Shown here one piece after another: positions 49,601 through 61,057 of a DNA stretch of 64,000 nucleotides. The stretch's first letter is position 1; each line of letters opens with the position of its first letter. Both the position numbers and the translations under genes were made by a program. Source of the stretch: Avena insularis (Eukaryota; Streptophyta; Magnoliopsida; Poales; Poaceae); assembly GCA_023614405.1 (NCBI GenBank), contig CM042693.1:336209527-336273526 (forward strand). The letters run 5' to 3'. The notes below the pieces were generated by a model, which was not told the DNA's origin, did no database searches, and worked only from the letters and a program-made list of their open reading frames with translations.

Positions 49601-50406
49601 TGCCCAGTATTGGCAACACCGGTGCGTGCCTTCGTCCCCTACGCTCCCCGAGTCTGGAAACCTCGGATCATCGCCTCATCCTTGTTGGCCTTGACAACAT
49701 CTTCTTTGGCATCAACACCTTCCTCTATGACTTCCTCAACTGCGTCACCGACAAGTTCTTCTTTGCATACTTGATTCTAGCACAAGCGAAGCATGCTTGG
49801 TTTGGGAAAAACTAAGGTCGCACCTCATATCCGATGACTCAGACTGTATCGACTTTGACATTGATATTCTCGAAGACTGCCTCGACGCGTCTCCGTCATT
49901 CTACTTGCGCACTATACGCTTGCGCCTTCATGTGTAGCTACCTCGACATCGACACCTGACCACGGCGACCCTTCGCACGGATACCTCGACCAAGTTGCAG
50001 CGCCCAATGCTCTCGACTACCTCGATATTGACACAAGAGGCTACCACCTCGCTTGAGAACCTCATCAGCTTCCTCTACAGTCAAAGCAGCCGCGCCGCGA
50101 CACGTCGTCTACGACACCCCCGCTGCAAGTGTAGGTGGATGTCAGTCTATTGGGTTCTACTTCGGTTTCTCTCCAGCCTGACCGTCCATGACGTTTCTTT
50201 TATTCATGATGCTACCGCTACGACAACGGGGAAATGTTTGAGTATTAGGCATCTACGCTTGTTATGATAGTTTAGGTAGAGTTAGGATCAGTTTTCATAT
50301 AGACCAAACTTGACTTGTACTTTAAGATGATCCTCTGTATGCCTATATATACTTGTCCATGAGGCTCAATAGTACATTCATCATATTCCGTCAAACTCAT
50401 ACTATT
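46689..50406 (+). mobile_element. Remnant of a non-coding LTR element (direct repeats and PBS-like site)
   Basis: About 120 bases at 46689-46815 recur diverged at 50288-50406, sharing TCTTGACT/ACTTGACT, GATGATTCTCTGTAT-like and CTCAATA landmarks and ending CTCATACTTTTTCA / CTCATACTATTTCA. Directly after the first copy is TGGTATTAGCC, resembling the copia primer site. The interior (46817-47041 and 48837-50280) is rich in short Asp/Thr/His-type frames without domains, as in large non-autonomous elements. Confidence 0.4.
47042..48831 (+). mobile_element. Solo Angela-type LTR
   Basis: It runs from TGTTGGAGATATGCCC to CATGCTACGAACCCCTACA and is flanked by GATCA on both sides (47037-47041, 48832-48836). 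At 1.79 kb it is slightly shorter than the others because of small deletions in the promoter-proximal part. Confidence 0.93.
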
Positions 50407-50955
50407 TCAATACCCGTTTCCATTTCCCGCATATACCCGATCTCGTCGGCGATATTTACCGCTTCCTTCATTGTCCACAGAATCACCGCGCCAAAGTTTC
50501 AGGATGCGGGCTTAAGGGTATCCACGAGCCGCCAACGGCGCCGCCTCCCCGCCTAGGGTTTTCCCTGTTTCCCCTATCCACCATCACGGAATAGATCGAC
50601 ACCCTGCTTCCGCTCTATTTCCATCTCGCCACCGCCTTCCCCACCTATGTCCATGGTGTTAGAGAGAATACTCCTCCGTCACGGTCGATTTGGCCCGCCG
50701 TTGTAGATGCATCCGATTTGGCCGGTCCATCAGCTCTTCAACCACAGTCACCGTATATTTCAATCCTTTACGGACCTCTCCCGTCACCCATTAGTCGGAG
50801 CCGCAGTTGTCCACTTGTGGTATGAAGCAACAAATAGATCCCAAACTAATACGGCATAAAATAATGCAGGTCCATTTACGGATTTTTTGGCATGGAAATT
50901 CACGATGCGGTTTGCGGTATAGCGGGATGTGATATCCATTAGAGATGGTCTTAGA

Positions 50956-51250
50956 ACATCGGTAGCATTAGTACTGGATAAGCAGTATCGTCTTACTGAA
51001 AACGGAAAATGCAAGATTAGTCTGCTATTGCAAGACTAAGAAAACTCCACGCACTGATCACACTTATGACTTATCGAGAATCGACGACTGGCTCTATATA
51101 ATTAAACATAGTTCTAGGATCGATGTTATCTTGCAGAAACCGGGCTGATCTTCCACCATTTAAAAAATGATTGATGTCATCGGCGGTATCTGAATAGGCG
51201 AATCTTCCAAAAAAAAAAACAGAAACACGTACACTGCACAGACACAATCC
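50956..51250. other. Intergenic, no gene recognised
   Basis: Short AT-rich stretch without recognisable features. Confidence 0.4.
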
Positions 51251-52310
51251 ACGTCTTTTTTTCTTTAGAAAGAAGCATATATTAATATTATGAGATAACA
51301 ATTACAAACAACGTCTGAAACAACGCATTACCATATTGACGTTATAGAAACACACAGCTGAAAAAAGAAAAAATTAATTACATTAAAAAAACGTCTACAG
51401 TGATAAGTTCATTAAAACTGCGGACCAAACACCATCAAAACAACACCAGAAATCCAAAAACTTCAAAAGAGATATCTCCGAGAAGGAAATAGTGTTCAAG
51501 CGCCGTCATTGCCCTGATCAAAGACCATAAGTTTTCACCCCGAAGAAAGTTCGCACTCACAAAACAATACCTTCAACAAGGTCATTGCCAGACACAACCA
51601 GTTAAGACCCGACCTTGGGTTTTCACAATGCAGGTTCGGACACTGAATTTATCATGTGTTGTCGCCCCCACTCGCCAATTTCGCTGCCCCAAGTCACAAA
51701 ACACCAAGCCAGAATGACTACACCTCCAGGACTCAAACTTCTATTGCCAGTCTTCAGTTCTCGGCTTCCATGCCATTCTCAGTGCCCGACTTCACCGTGG
51801 AACCAAGATGTCTCATAATGTCAACAAACCATAGAGCTTCACAACGCCCCCTCTGAAATGAAACGGCCAGCAAAAAGCATGGTTGCGCGCGACCGAAACA
51901 CCTTCTGCACGGGCGAACTCCAAACATGTCGTCCATTTGGAATTCATTGACGGAGTCTTCTAGAACTCAATAGTCCACCAAAGATCAATGACGACCGGCG
52001 ACAGGCAGTTCTTCATATCATCAAGATAGAAATCCAAGGACCACCACCTTTATTCAAGCCAATCTGTAGTCCCCACACCGCTGGCCGACTCCCGGCGATC
52101 AGAACGAGCGGGTCAACCTTCAGCCCAGACGAGCCCGAGAAAGTCCCAGATCCAGCCTGCAAATCGAGCCAGGACAACCAACGCCGCCGTCCCACCATCG
52201 CGATCGCCCGCCCAAGTGTCGACGTCCCGCGCGCAAGATCTTGACGGGGAACGCAGAGGTCCCCCCCCCCCCTCCCCGCGCAAGATCTCAACTTTGGACC
52301 CCAATATATC
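51251..52310 (-). repeat. Possible LINE 3'-region remnant
   Basis: A T-run near 51256, read on the minus strand as a tail, is followed by about 1 kb rising in GC content with no domains. It resembles 3' regions of grass LINE elements from memory only. A C-run lies at about 52261-52273. Confidence 0.3.
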
Positions 52311-53750
52311 TGTTCTTCACGCAACCCGGAGTTGTTTATGCTTGGATAAATATCATCCATTTGTGCTACTGTATCAAAGAGCAGAAGCTGCCATCTGCCA
52401 ATGTGGTTCATGTATCCTGTTCGAGCATTCAAAGGGGGCTATTGTGTTTACAGTTTCCCTTCCTGTTTGCAGGGTGTAACAGCAGGTAAATAAATGGGTA
52501 CATGCCATATTAGTATGTGCGGCCCAGTATATAGTGCAGCGAGTACCAAAGCATCACTAAACAAAGAACCACATGCATGCATACTTATTGTTTATTTAAT
52601 TTAATCTTAACCTGACAAAGACAATAAAGAGGGGTGTGTGACAGTTTGGTCTTAATTTGTCCAGACATCTTATGGACTCTTTGGAACACATATGCCATGA
52701 CTTCGTGCTCTTATGTACACAAAAAGGGATTGTAATAGAAACAAGGTCTATTTTTGTTGAGAAAAAAAAGGTCTGTTAATTCACGAGAGGAGAATTTTTT
52801 TGAGTTTTCTGTAGAAAAGCTGCCATGGATTAATCTTTTGACCAGAGCAGCTGTAGTAAGATAAAAGGAAAACATCTTGCATTTTTGACATTTTAGCCGC
52901 AACGATGAAGTTGGTCCCAACACCAACCTAATTTCTTATGAAAACAGCTGTAGCCTCCTAGGAAACCAGCCGATGTGTCTCCCTCCTCCGCCTCCTCCAT
53001 AGATCGATTCCCCTCCTTCGACCAACCTCGTCGGTGTTGGGAGGGGCAAGGAATCCGATCTATGATTGAAGTTTTCAATAAAAGTATTGATTTTAATACT
53101 ATATTAGTTTAGGGTTTTGCTAGGCGTCTTATTCTTGGCCTCGGAGTTAATGGAGATGACATCGTCTACAATAAATCTTTTTCAGCCCTTTGTTCGACGA
53201 CAAGATGTACCTCCCGATGTCAATGGTGATGCTGGGAGATTACAATTTTTAGGTATGGGCCTTCGGATCTTGCTTGGACAGATTGATCTTGGTTTTTTTT
53301 CTCATGGTTGCCACGAGGAGTTTTGCCCTTGCAATATTTGTCCTGGCCGCTACGTTTTCGATAATGGTGATTCGTACTTTTGTTTCGCCAGTGACGTTAG
53401 GCTGTTCGGTTATTTTTGACTGGAATTGAATACTAGTATTGGTACTATTGTTGATGTTGATTAATTACTTTAATAGTTGCGCACATGCACACATCTCACT
53501 TCGTCTTAAATTAAAATTATGGAAAAAACCTTTATTGGTATTTACATGGTTTGCGAAAAGTACAAGACGGTGTCTTGTAAGAAAAAATAATTTAAACATC
53601 TCAAAGATTTGCTAGTTTTTTAGATTTATTGATTGTAAAAAAAAAACAGCAATGACCCAAGATAAAAGTTCGTGCATGCAAGACCCTGTGCCAACAATAT
53701 TTGGATCGGCGAATAAGATCACAGTCTCTACTAAGCAGTCTAAGCTCACC
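52311..53750. other. Intergenic upstream of the WRKY gene
   Basis: AT-rich. A 100-codon plus-strand frame (53117-53419) has a Cys-rich C-terminal half (HGCHEEFCPCNICPG) but no family that I recognise. 53510-53650 is A/T-rich with homopolymers. Confidence 0.4.
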
Positions 53751-53756
53751 GGTCAA
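53751..53756 (-). promoter_or_regulatory. W-box in the WRKY promoter
   Basis: GGTCAA on the plus strand is TTGACC on the minus strand, a core WRKY-binding site, 84 bases before the TATA box. WRKY genes are often self- or cross-regulated through such sites; here that is inference. Confidence 0.5.
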
Positions 53757-53839
53757 AGTACTGTTCTTTCAGCTCACCTTAACCAGACGCGGTTTCTTCC
53801 CCCATTTTTGTTTTTTTGAAATGAGTCCCTTCCCCTCGT

Positions 53840-53846
53840 TATATAA
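53840..53846 (+). promoter_or_regulatory. TATA box of the WRKY gene
   Basis: TATATAA followed by GCTCCCCCC and a CT-rich leader (CACTCACCATCTCGCC) fits a grass core promoter. It predicts transcription start near 53870 and a 5' leader of about 150 bases before the ATG at 54021. Confidence 0.7.
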
Positions 53847-54020
53847 GCTCCCCCCCTCCGCCCTTCGCTTCACTCACCATCTCGCCTCAACTCTCATCAC
53901 ATCTCCATTCTGCCTCTCACCCTCTCACGGTAGCACACTCCACAATCTTTTTCTTGGGTTGCCTTCAAAAAAAAATAGAGAGGAAATTCTTTAGCTGCAA
54001 GAAATTTACAGAATAGAGAG

Positions 54021-55529
54021 ATGGAGAGCGTGGTGGACGGCAATGGAGGAAGGAGCCGTCTGGTGATGACCGAGCTGAGCCTCATCAAAGAGCTAGTGAA
54101 TCAGCTGGACGTGCACCTGGGAGACTGTCCCGACCTCTGCAAGCACCTGGCGGCGCAGATCTTCGCCGTCACCGAGAGGTCCATCGGCATGATCAGGTCC
54201 GGGAGCTTCGGCGGCCAGAAGCGCTCGGCCGGAAGCGCCGGTCTCGACTCGCCGCCGCTCTCCGGGACGCCCAGCCCCCTCAGCGGCGTCTCCGACATGT
54301 CTTTTAAGGCCAACAAGAGGTGAATACTTTGTGAAAAATTCGAGCTGCTCTTCACGGTTTATGAATCGCTGGTATTTCGGATTCTTCTTGGGTTAAATTA
54401 TTGAGTGGATCTTTCGCTCTTGGATTTGCAGGAAGAGGGTGGAGAAAGGGAAGCGTCAGGTCAGGGTGAACTCGCCGGGAGGAGGAGCAGTCGACGACGG
54501 CTTCAGCTGGAGGAAGTACGGGCAGAAGGACATCCTTGGATCCCACAACCCAAGGTTGGTTTCGGCACAAGTTTCTTCTTTTTTCAGAGCCTAATCTGCA
54601 CATGTTTTTTGGAAGTGGCAAAAAAATCTTCTCCTTTTTTGGGTTCTTTTCATCGGTGGGAGTTGTTCCCCTGTTCCCAAATGTATGGCATCCACTTGTC
54701 AGCTAAGAACAGGGTAGACAGTAACACATCTCTTGTCTCTGATTGGATATGTTTCAAAAGGAAATGTTCCTGTCGGATATTAGTACAGTAGGTGCTAATT
54801 TTGTTCTGATTTCACGGATCATTAACTTCTATATATGAAAAAGGGATTTTATTTTTCACAGTACAGAACTGTTCATGTCATGATTTTCGATCGCCGTCCC
54901 TGACCTGAGTTGTGCAACATTGCAGGGGATACTACCGGTGCACCTACCAGAAAACTCAGGGATGCGCGGCGACGAAGCAGGTGCAGCGCGCCGACGAGGA
55001 CCCGACGCTCTTCGACGTGACCTACCACGGCACCCACACCTGCGTTCACAAGACGGCGGCGGCGGCTGCGGCCAACGTGCAGCCGGCGATGCCGAACCCG
55101 GACGCGCATAGCCTTCTGCAGAGCCTGAGCTCGAGCCTGACGGTGAACACCGAGGGGCTCACGTCCGGGCCACAGCAATCCACGCCCTTCAGCTTCTCCT
55201 CGCCGGCGGTGAGCAGCCTGACGCCTCCCGGGCACTACCCGTCCTCCACGCCGTCGACGCCGGAGAATTGTTTCGGGCAAGGCGTGACGCTCTCGCCGCC
55301 CCGGCTTGAACTCTCACCGGCGACCTCGGACTCGAGCTACAACCCCATGAACCCGTTCGAGGCGGAGTGGAGGGCGGAGTCCGAGCTCCAAACAATGGTG
55401 TCCGCGCTCGTGGCCGCGGCGAGCATGCCGGAGCCCCCAATGGAGGTGGAGGAGACCGCTTTCTCCCTTGACGGGCTTGAGTTGCTCGACTTCGAGCCGA
55501 CCTTTGACGTTTCTATCTTCCTTGTCTGA
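54021..55529 (+). CDS. WRKY transcription factor, group III, three exons
   Basis: Exons are 54021-54319, 54432-54554 and 54926-55529; introns of 112 and 371 bases are both phase 2 with GT...AG borders. The coding total is 1,026 bases, 341 residues plus TGA. The second intron splits the Arg codon of HNPR|GYYRC, the conserved WRKY-domain intron position. The domain (about residues 124-183) has WRKYGQK and a C-X7-C-X23-H-X-C zinc finger, defining group III. The N-terminal part has a leucine-rich helix (LSLIKELVNQLDVHLGD) and a basic KRVEKGKRQVR stretch, a likely nuclear signal. The C-terminal part is Ser/Pro-rich and ends in an acidic-hydrophobic region (LELLDFEPTFDV), plausible for activation. 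Group III WRKY proteins bind W-boxes in the nucleus and act in stress and defence signalling. The exact orthologue is not assigned. Confidence 0.95.
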
Positions 55530-57689
55530 GATTCCAGGAGAAAACGCCAAACAGAAAAAGGAAAGAGAAAAACACAACAGTAGATTTTATCCAGTAGAAA
55601 TGCGCAAGCACCCACCCTCTCGATCAGTGCAGGTTTTTGTCCAGGGACAGAGAGAACAACATGTGTGTTCTTCTTCCCCTGGGTCAGTGCAGGTGTACAA
55701 GCAGTAGGAGATGAGATTAGTTTGCCCTTTTTTTTTCTTTTTTTTTTCATTTGTTTTGGACTTCCGACTCGTCGCCAGATGAGCAGGTTTTCCTTGTAAG
55801 TTCAGCTAATAGTTTCCAAGAAAGTGAGAAGAGTAGTGCTCTAAGAAAAAGGAGAGTAGGCAGTACCTCTGGTATAAAGCTATTTTTCTCCAAAGGGGTG
55901 TGGCATAACCTTGCAAAATTTGGGAGATCTCGGTGTTGTCATGAGTGGTAGCAGCAATTGGAGTTCGATTTAGGCCATGTGAAGCTTAACAGACAAACGG
56001 AGAAGATGATAGAGACTTCCTAATGGTGAAAAAAAATTTAGGACAAACATATGGCAATACCCTCCTTTAGAAGCAAAATAAATTAATCCAAAAAAGCAAA
56101 ACAAATTAGTATTCTACTCCCAAGATATAACAACTTAAAATAGGCTGAAAAACAATTTTGGATTTCCCATGCTCCAACTTTTACCTTCAATATAATTTTG
56201 ACCCTTAAGGCAAAGTTCTATGCCGATCATATGATAGAACAACAAAAAAAAATGCAGAGTTTGACCCAAGTTACAAGGAAATGAAGCCAAAAAATATAAA
56301 TGGCATGGTTGATCCAAGAATCGTGATAACATACAACTATATTAGGCCCAGTGAGTTGCTCGATAAAACAAGATGCAAAGTTGGTGTTGCTACAAGAACT
56401 CGTGGCACTGAAGCTACAACCGCGAGCCAAGATCATCTTCCATTGTCTGGATATTGTGTGAATGTTGTTCTTTGACAATGGCCAAGGAGGAAAGCGAATC
56501 AAACACATGTCATAATCACCGGAATCAAACCACATCTAGAAAATCTTTTCACACAGAGGACCACACGCCACTGCTAAACCAAACCCCATGAAGGATCTGG
56601 GCACACCATCAACCATCGTGATCGCCTCAGACTTACCTGGAAAAATTCTAGTCGTGAGAAACCAAATCAACTCCACAGTGCCTCGTCGCAGGTCATGTGG
56701 TCGTTCCAGAGACTAGCCCATCGAGACGGCTCAGATTCACGCACGGGGTAACCACTATCATCATGCCTCCTACGTCTTTTCTTTGCGAGCGCCGTAGTAA
56801 GGCACCAACTATGCTCTCTATCAAAACTTGGCGCCGTGGAGCCGATTGTGCCCCATATCCACAATAAGAGAAAACCGCCAAATCCAGCACCACATAGCCA
56901 CTCCCCTGACACCATTGACACACACCCCTCCTCAGCCATACTAGGTCCGACTAGCACAATTCATAGATCTAGGACAAGTTCAGCCGCCGCCGACATCCCA
57001 CCAATAGCTTTGGATGCAAGTAATCCCACTTCTACCGCCGCGAGGTCTGGGGCGACGGTGTTGAAGGAACATAGAGGGTGTGGGTTACCCTGATGACACT
57101 GTAGGATCTGTCCGAGGGTGGCCAACTTGGGCGTTGTGGAGGAGCGTGACGAGGTGTTTTTTACGGAGGATAATTTCACCTTTGGCCATTCATATAGATT
57201 TGTATGAGAAAAGAGTAGACGCATATTTTCCTAATGAACACCATGCGATACATTTACGTCTAACAAGCCAATTTTTAGAATTAATTTTGTGATCAAAGAT
57301 ATGTTCTTCTTTTTGTGGAAAGAATATACTCCCTCGGATTCATATTATTTGTCGCAAAAATAGATATATCTAAACATGTTTTAGTGCTAGATACATCCAA
57401 TCCAATAACATCCGGTACCAAACTTGCATACATGAATCATACTTTTGCACCACCTTTACAGCAGCATGTTCCCCATACAGTATATGCAATCTTACGGAGA
57501 GAGAAACAAAGTGCAATAGAAGAAGGAATCATTTTTGAAAAGTCAAATAAGTATACGGAGTGCAAACGGATCAAATCTGGGTGAAGCAGTGCGTTTTTCG
57601 AGCCTTGTTCGTTTCTTACATGCATGCACGACTGTTTTTGCCAGGAAAATGTCTAGCATCTCTTTTGCGCGCCTGCTGGGCGGAAAACT
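55530..57689. other. WRKY 3' region and intergenic DNA
   Basis: The first 250 bases are probably 3' UTR (T-run 55729-55748). 56650-57100 carries antisense frames resembling a LINE-type untranslated region, with no domains. Near 57330, CTCCCTCGGATTCATATTAT resembles one Stowaway end, with no clean partner. No gene is called. Confidence 0.45.
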
Positions 57690-58150
57690 CCAAGAAAAAG
57701 AGCGAGCAACACACGGCGGAGGTATGCGGAAATGTCTCCGCGAGATGATGGATCGAGATCGGCAGACACAAAGGCAACCGGGAGGAAAAACAAGACCGCG
57801 TCGTGGCGTTCCACTGCCACTGCCACATGACCGGGCGATGCATGCCTTTTCCCGTTCTTGGCCCGGCCCTGCGCGCCGGGGCAACGCGGTACTATCCCAT
57901 TCCCAATTCCCGCCGCGTGCGTCCCCATGCACGGCGACACACTCCCACTCCACTCCCGCTCGGGAAAAACCACACGCGGCCAGGCGCGCCTCTGCCAGAC
58001 CAGATGCATGCACCCGCACCGTACGATACCGGTACCCTCCTCGATCGCGTTGATTTAATCAGCGACGACAGTATAGTAGCCTCCAACAACCGGGAGACGG
58101 AAGCGGTGCGTCCAAAACCAGGGCCGGTTTCCCGTTGCAAACCGTGGGTA
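57690..58150 (+). repeat. Fourth, diverged fragment related to segments A-C
   Basis: It shares AAACTCCAAG-type, AAAGAGCGAGCAAC, GACCGCGTCGTG, GGCAACGCGGT and AAACCACACGCGG with segment B (38600-38860), in the same order, with long unmatched spacers. This is a decayed partial copy (D) downstream of the WRKY gene. GC-rich open frames here are compositional. Confidence 0.5.
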
Positions 58151-58448
58151 GCGGGGTTGCTGATCGCGAGGCTCCGTTCTTGTTTATTGCACCAACATCG
58201 TCGTCGGAGTTGACGAGCAGCCAATGGGAGGTGGTTACCACTTGGCGCCTGCAAGTTGTGGCCAGTGGGAGTTCAGGAGCAGATCAAGCGCACAACAAGT
58301 GTGTTTTGGTGCACGTGATACATGAGCACGTTGGCTGCACCACCTGTACTATATAGTAATACTGTGGTGGTTGCAAGTGGCTACTTTGTGGTGCGTGTCG
58401 CGGTATCAAGGACATGTTTACGCGTTGGTCATGGCTCGGGTGTAGTTT

Positions 58449-58705
58449 GAGAAATGCTACACCTACGGAATATATTCTACGAAAACTTCTTACGGAATGA
58501 CGTGGCTGCAGTAGGTTTGTTGCAAAACAGTTTGGTCCTGTAATTTCAGGCCCGCGATAAAACCACACATCTCCACCTCATCCCGTAACAAATTTCTGTA
58601 AGAAGTTCTCCGTAAGTGCCAAACTGTTTTGCAACAAACCTGCTGCAGCCACGTCATTCCGTAAGAAGTTTCCGTAGAATATATTTCGTAGGTGTAGCAT
58701 TTCTC
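58449..58705. mobile_element. Mutator-like foldback MITE with 10-bp target duplication
   Basis: The ends GAGAAATGCTACACCTACG and the inverse of CGTAGGTGTAGCATTTCTC are perfect, and the inverted repeats extend about 85-90 bases inward with few changes. GGTGTAGTTT is duplicated exactly on both sides (58439-58448, 58706-58715); 9-11 bp duplications mark Mutator-like elements. Confidence 0.93.
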
Positions 58706-58715
58706 GGTGTAGTTT

Positions 58716-59556
58716 AGCGTTACTTCGAGCTCCATCCGCTCCCGGCCAGCCCGGTGGATGAGGTCCCGCTGAAACAAATGTCTTGTCATTTCAAGGGAAA
58801 ACTAGTAATCAGTACTACCATAGGATGTACAGTTGAAAAAAACAAATTGTGCCAAAGTGTGAGTTTGCAAAAGTGTACAAATGTTTTTTGTTTGAGAACA
58901 GTGTACAAATGTTAGGGATCAACTAGAACACACTATCATCAGATCCCCGAGTCGCGTCCCCAAGCGAGGCGACTAGGCACCCCCCCCCCACCCCTCCACC
59001 TCTGGTGACCAAGCTCCTCTCTCCCAGCGCCCCTATCGTCGCTGCCGTCGGGCGTTGCCCACGGGGTGCCCTAGGGCTAGCGGTGGCGGCCTCTTCTTCT
59101 CCCCCCCTCCCGGGAGCTCGTCTTGGGGATGTGCTCCCGGCGGCATAGCGGCCAGGCAGGCAACACTCCGGTGCTTTCCCCGAAAGGCGGCGAGGCGGGT
59201 GGCGCGGGCGGCGGGGTGCTGGGGTCTGGCCGGTGAGCCCTGCAGGACTAGGACGGGCTTGGGCAGGCTTGAACGCGTCGGTTGGTCTGCAGAGCGGTTG
59301 GTGGTGAGGGTGGCGGTGCCGACGTCGTGCTTGCTGCAGCGTGGTGGTGGGAGCTTCACGGGTCCCTCTTGGTTAGACCTGAGTTCTGACGCCGAACACG
59401 AGGGTAGTGATGGCATGGCCTATGTGCAACAGCGTGGTGGTGGCGACTTTACGTGTCCGTCCGGGGCACGGCCGGGCCTACTCGGCCTAGTGTGTTCCTG
59501 CTGTCTCGTCCGATCAGCACCCGCCATTGGCGGTGAAGGACGACCTCTAGGTGGCT
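58716..59556. other. GC-rich DNA cut by the Gypsy insertion
   Basis: It contains a C-run (58980-58990) and, from about 59040, GC-rich sequence open on both strands. The long plus frame (59055-59783) continues into the Gypsy LTR and so is not a gene. Possibly retroelement-derived, but no motif is recognisable. Confidence 0.4.
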
Positions 59557-61042
59557 TGATGTCTACGCACTTCTATTCTTATAGACAGTTGTTGGGCCTC
59601 CAAGTGCAGAGTTTTGTAGAACAACAGCAAGTTTCCCTTAAGTGGATTACCCAAGGTTTATCGAACTCAAGGAGGAAGTGGTCAAAGATATTCTCTCTCA
59701 AACAATCCTGCAATCAAGATACAAGAAGTCTCTTGTATCCCCAACACACCCAATATAGATGCACTAGTTTGGCAAAGAGATAGTGAAATACAAGTGGTAA
59801 AGGTACCAGAAAAGAGCTTCTGCCTTGTTGTTGACGTGGGGTAACAGTGCTAGAAAATAGTTGATGGCGTGGAGAAACAGACTAAAAGCAAACCGAAAGA
59901 AGCAAGCAACATGCAATAGATCTAGTAGCAAACGGTGTTTCAATGCTTAGAAACAAGGCCTAGGGATCATACTTTCACTAGTGAACACTCTCTCATATAA
60001 ATGTCCTCTCTTCATGATACTACTCTTAACTACTCTCCGGCTGGAAACTCTAATCCATGGTAGGGCCTTCCCCAATCTAGATAACCCCACACTGTCACCT
60101 TGAGCGATAGATGGTTCCAACAAACACCACAATTTTATAAAGACATCCACCTCCGAATATAACTCATAACAAATATTCAATCTAGCCAAAGTGCCACACA
60201 CGGTATGCACGCTGTCACTTTCACACACATGGGGAAAAGCATAGATCTATTAAAATACACAGAGTATTTATGTAGACTCAAACCTAAGTGCCACCATGGT
60301 GTGCACGCTGTCACTTTCACACACATGGGGAGAGTGGAGATCTAATGAAGCACTTGAGTAGCAAGATAGATCTACTTGATTACAAAGCTCATGACCACAA
60401 GATCATGCATAGAGAGAGATGAACACATAGCTACCGGTAGAGCCCTTAGCCCTGAGGAAGAACTACTCCCTCCTCATCATGGGAATCAGCAATGGTGATG
60501 AAGATGGCGATGGAGATCGATGGAGATGGCTCCGGGGGCACTTCCCCATCCCGGCAGAGTGCCGGAACAGAGACTTTCTGTCCCCCGAATCTCCCCTTCA
60601 GCGGCAGCGGCGCTACATAGGTTTTCGTGGATTTCTTCTAGATTCTTTAGGGTTTTCTCATCGGGGGGATCTTATAGGCGCAGGAATCAAGGTTGGCGGG
60701 GGTCCAGGGGGCCCACACCCCCTCCAGGCGCCCCAGGGCTTGCCCGCGCCTAGGGGGTTTGGACACCCTGTGGCCCCCCTCCGGCTCTGCTTCGTGGTTC
60801 CGTGTTGCTCCGGAAAAAATAATAACTTTGGCTTTTGTCCTGTCCAATTCCGAGAATATTGATTTTCTGCCTTTCTGGAACCAAAAACAGAAGAAAACAG
60901 GCAACTAGCACTGTGGCAACTTGTTAATAGGTTAGCTCCAGAAAAGATATAAAAACACCTCAAAGAATAGACAAAACATAAGACAAATGATATAAAATAA
61001 GCATGGAGCATCAAAAATTATAGATACGTTTCCGACGTATCA
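59557..61042 (-). repeat. 3' LTR of the Gypsy element
   Basis: On the minus strand it starts TGATACGTCGGAAACGTATC at 61042 and ends GTGCGTAGACATCA at 59557. It contains a ~96-bp tandem duplication with the core GCACGCTGTCACTTTCACAC at 60207 and 60303. A related fragment lies at 15025-15310. Confidence 0.88.
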
Positions 61043-61043
61043 A

Positions 61044-61057
61044 GCATCCCCAAGCTT
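61044..61057 (-). other. Polypurine tract of the Gypsy element
   Basis: GCATCCCCAAGCTT on the plus strand, i.e. AAGCTTGGGGATGC on the minus strand, abuts the LTR start. The same 14-mer is found again at 63264-63277 within the internal region. Confidence 0.75.

Larger units (their letters stand above)
46549..50955. mobile_element. Possible short-TIR DNA transposon enclosing a retroelement nest
   Basis: The left end AGACCATCTTTAACCGATA and the inverse of the right end AAGACCATCTCTAATGGATA agree at about 16 of 20 positions. If real, an old DNA element carries LTR-element remains (46689-50406) and a solo LTR. No clear target duplication and no transposase, so this is tentative. Confidence 0.3.

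Noticed and set aside
53117..53419. 100-codon Cys-containing gene
   Set aside because: No promoter, splice or family evidence; kept only as a note under the intergenic stretch.
57331..57560. Complete Stowaway element
   Set aside because: CTCCCTCGGATTCATATTAT resembles one end; the possible partner (AAGTATACGGAG) is too poor to call.
59055..59783. 242-codon open frame
   Set aside because: It crosses the LTR boundary at 59557 and so joins unrelated sequences.
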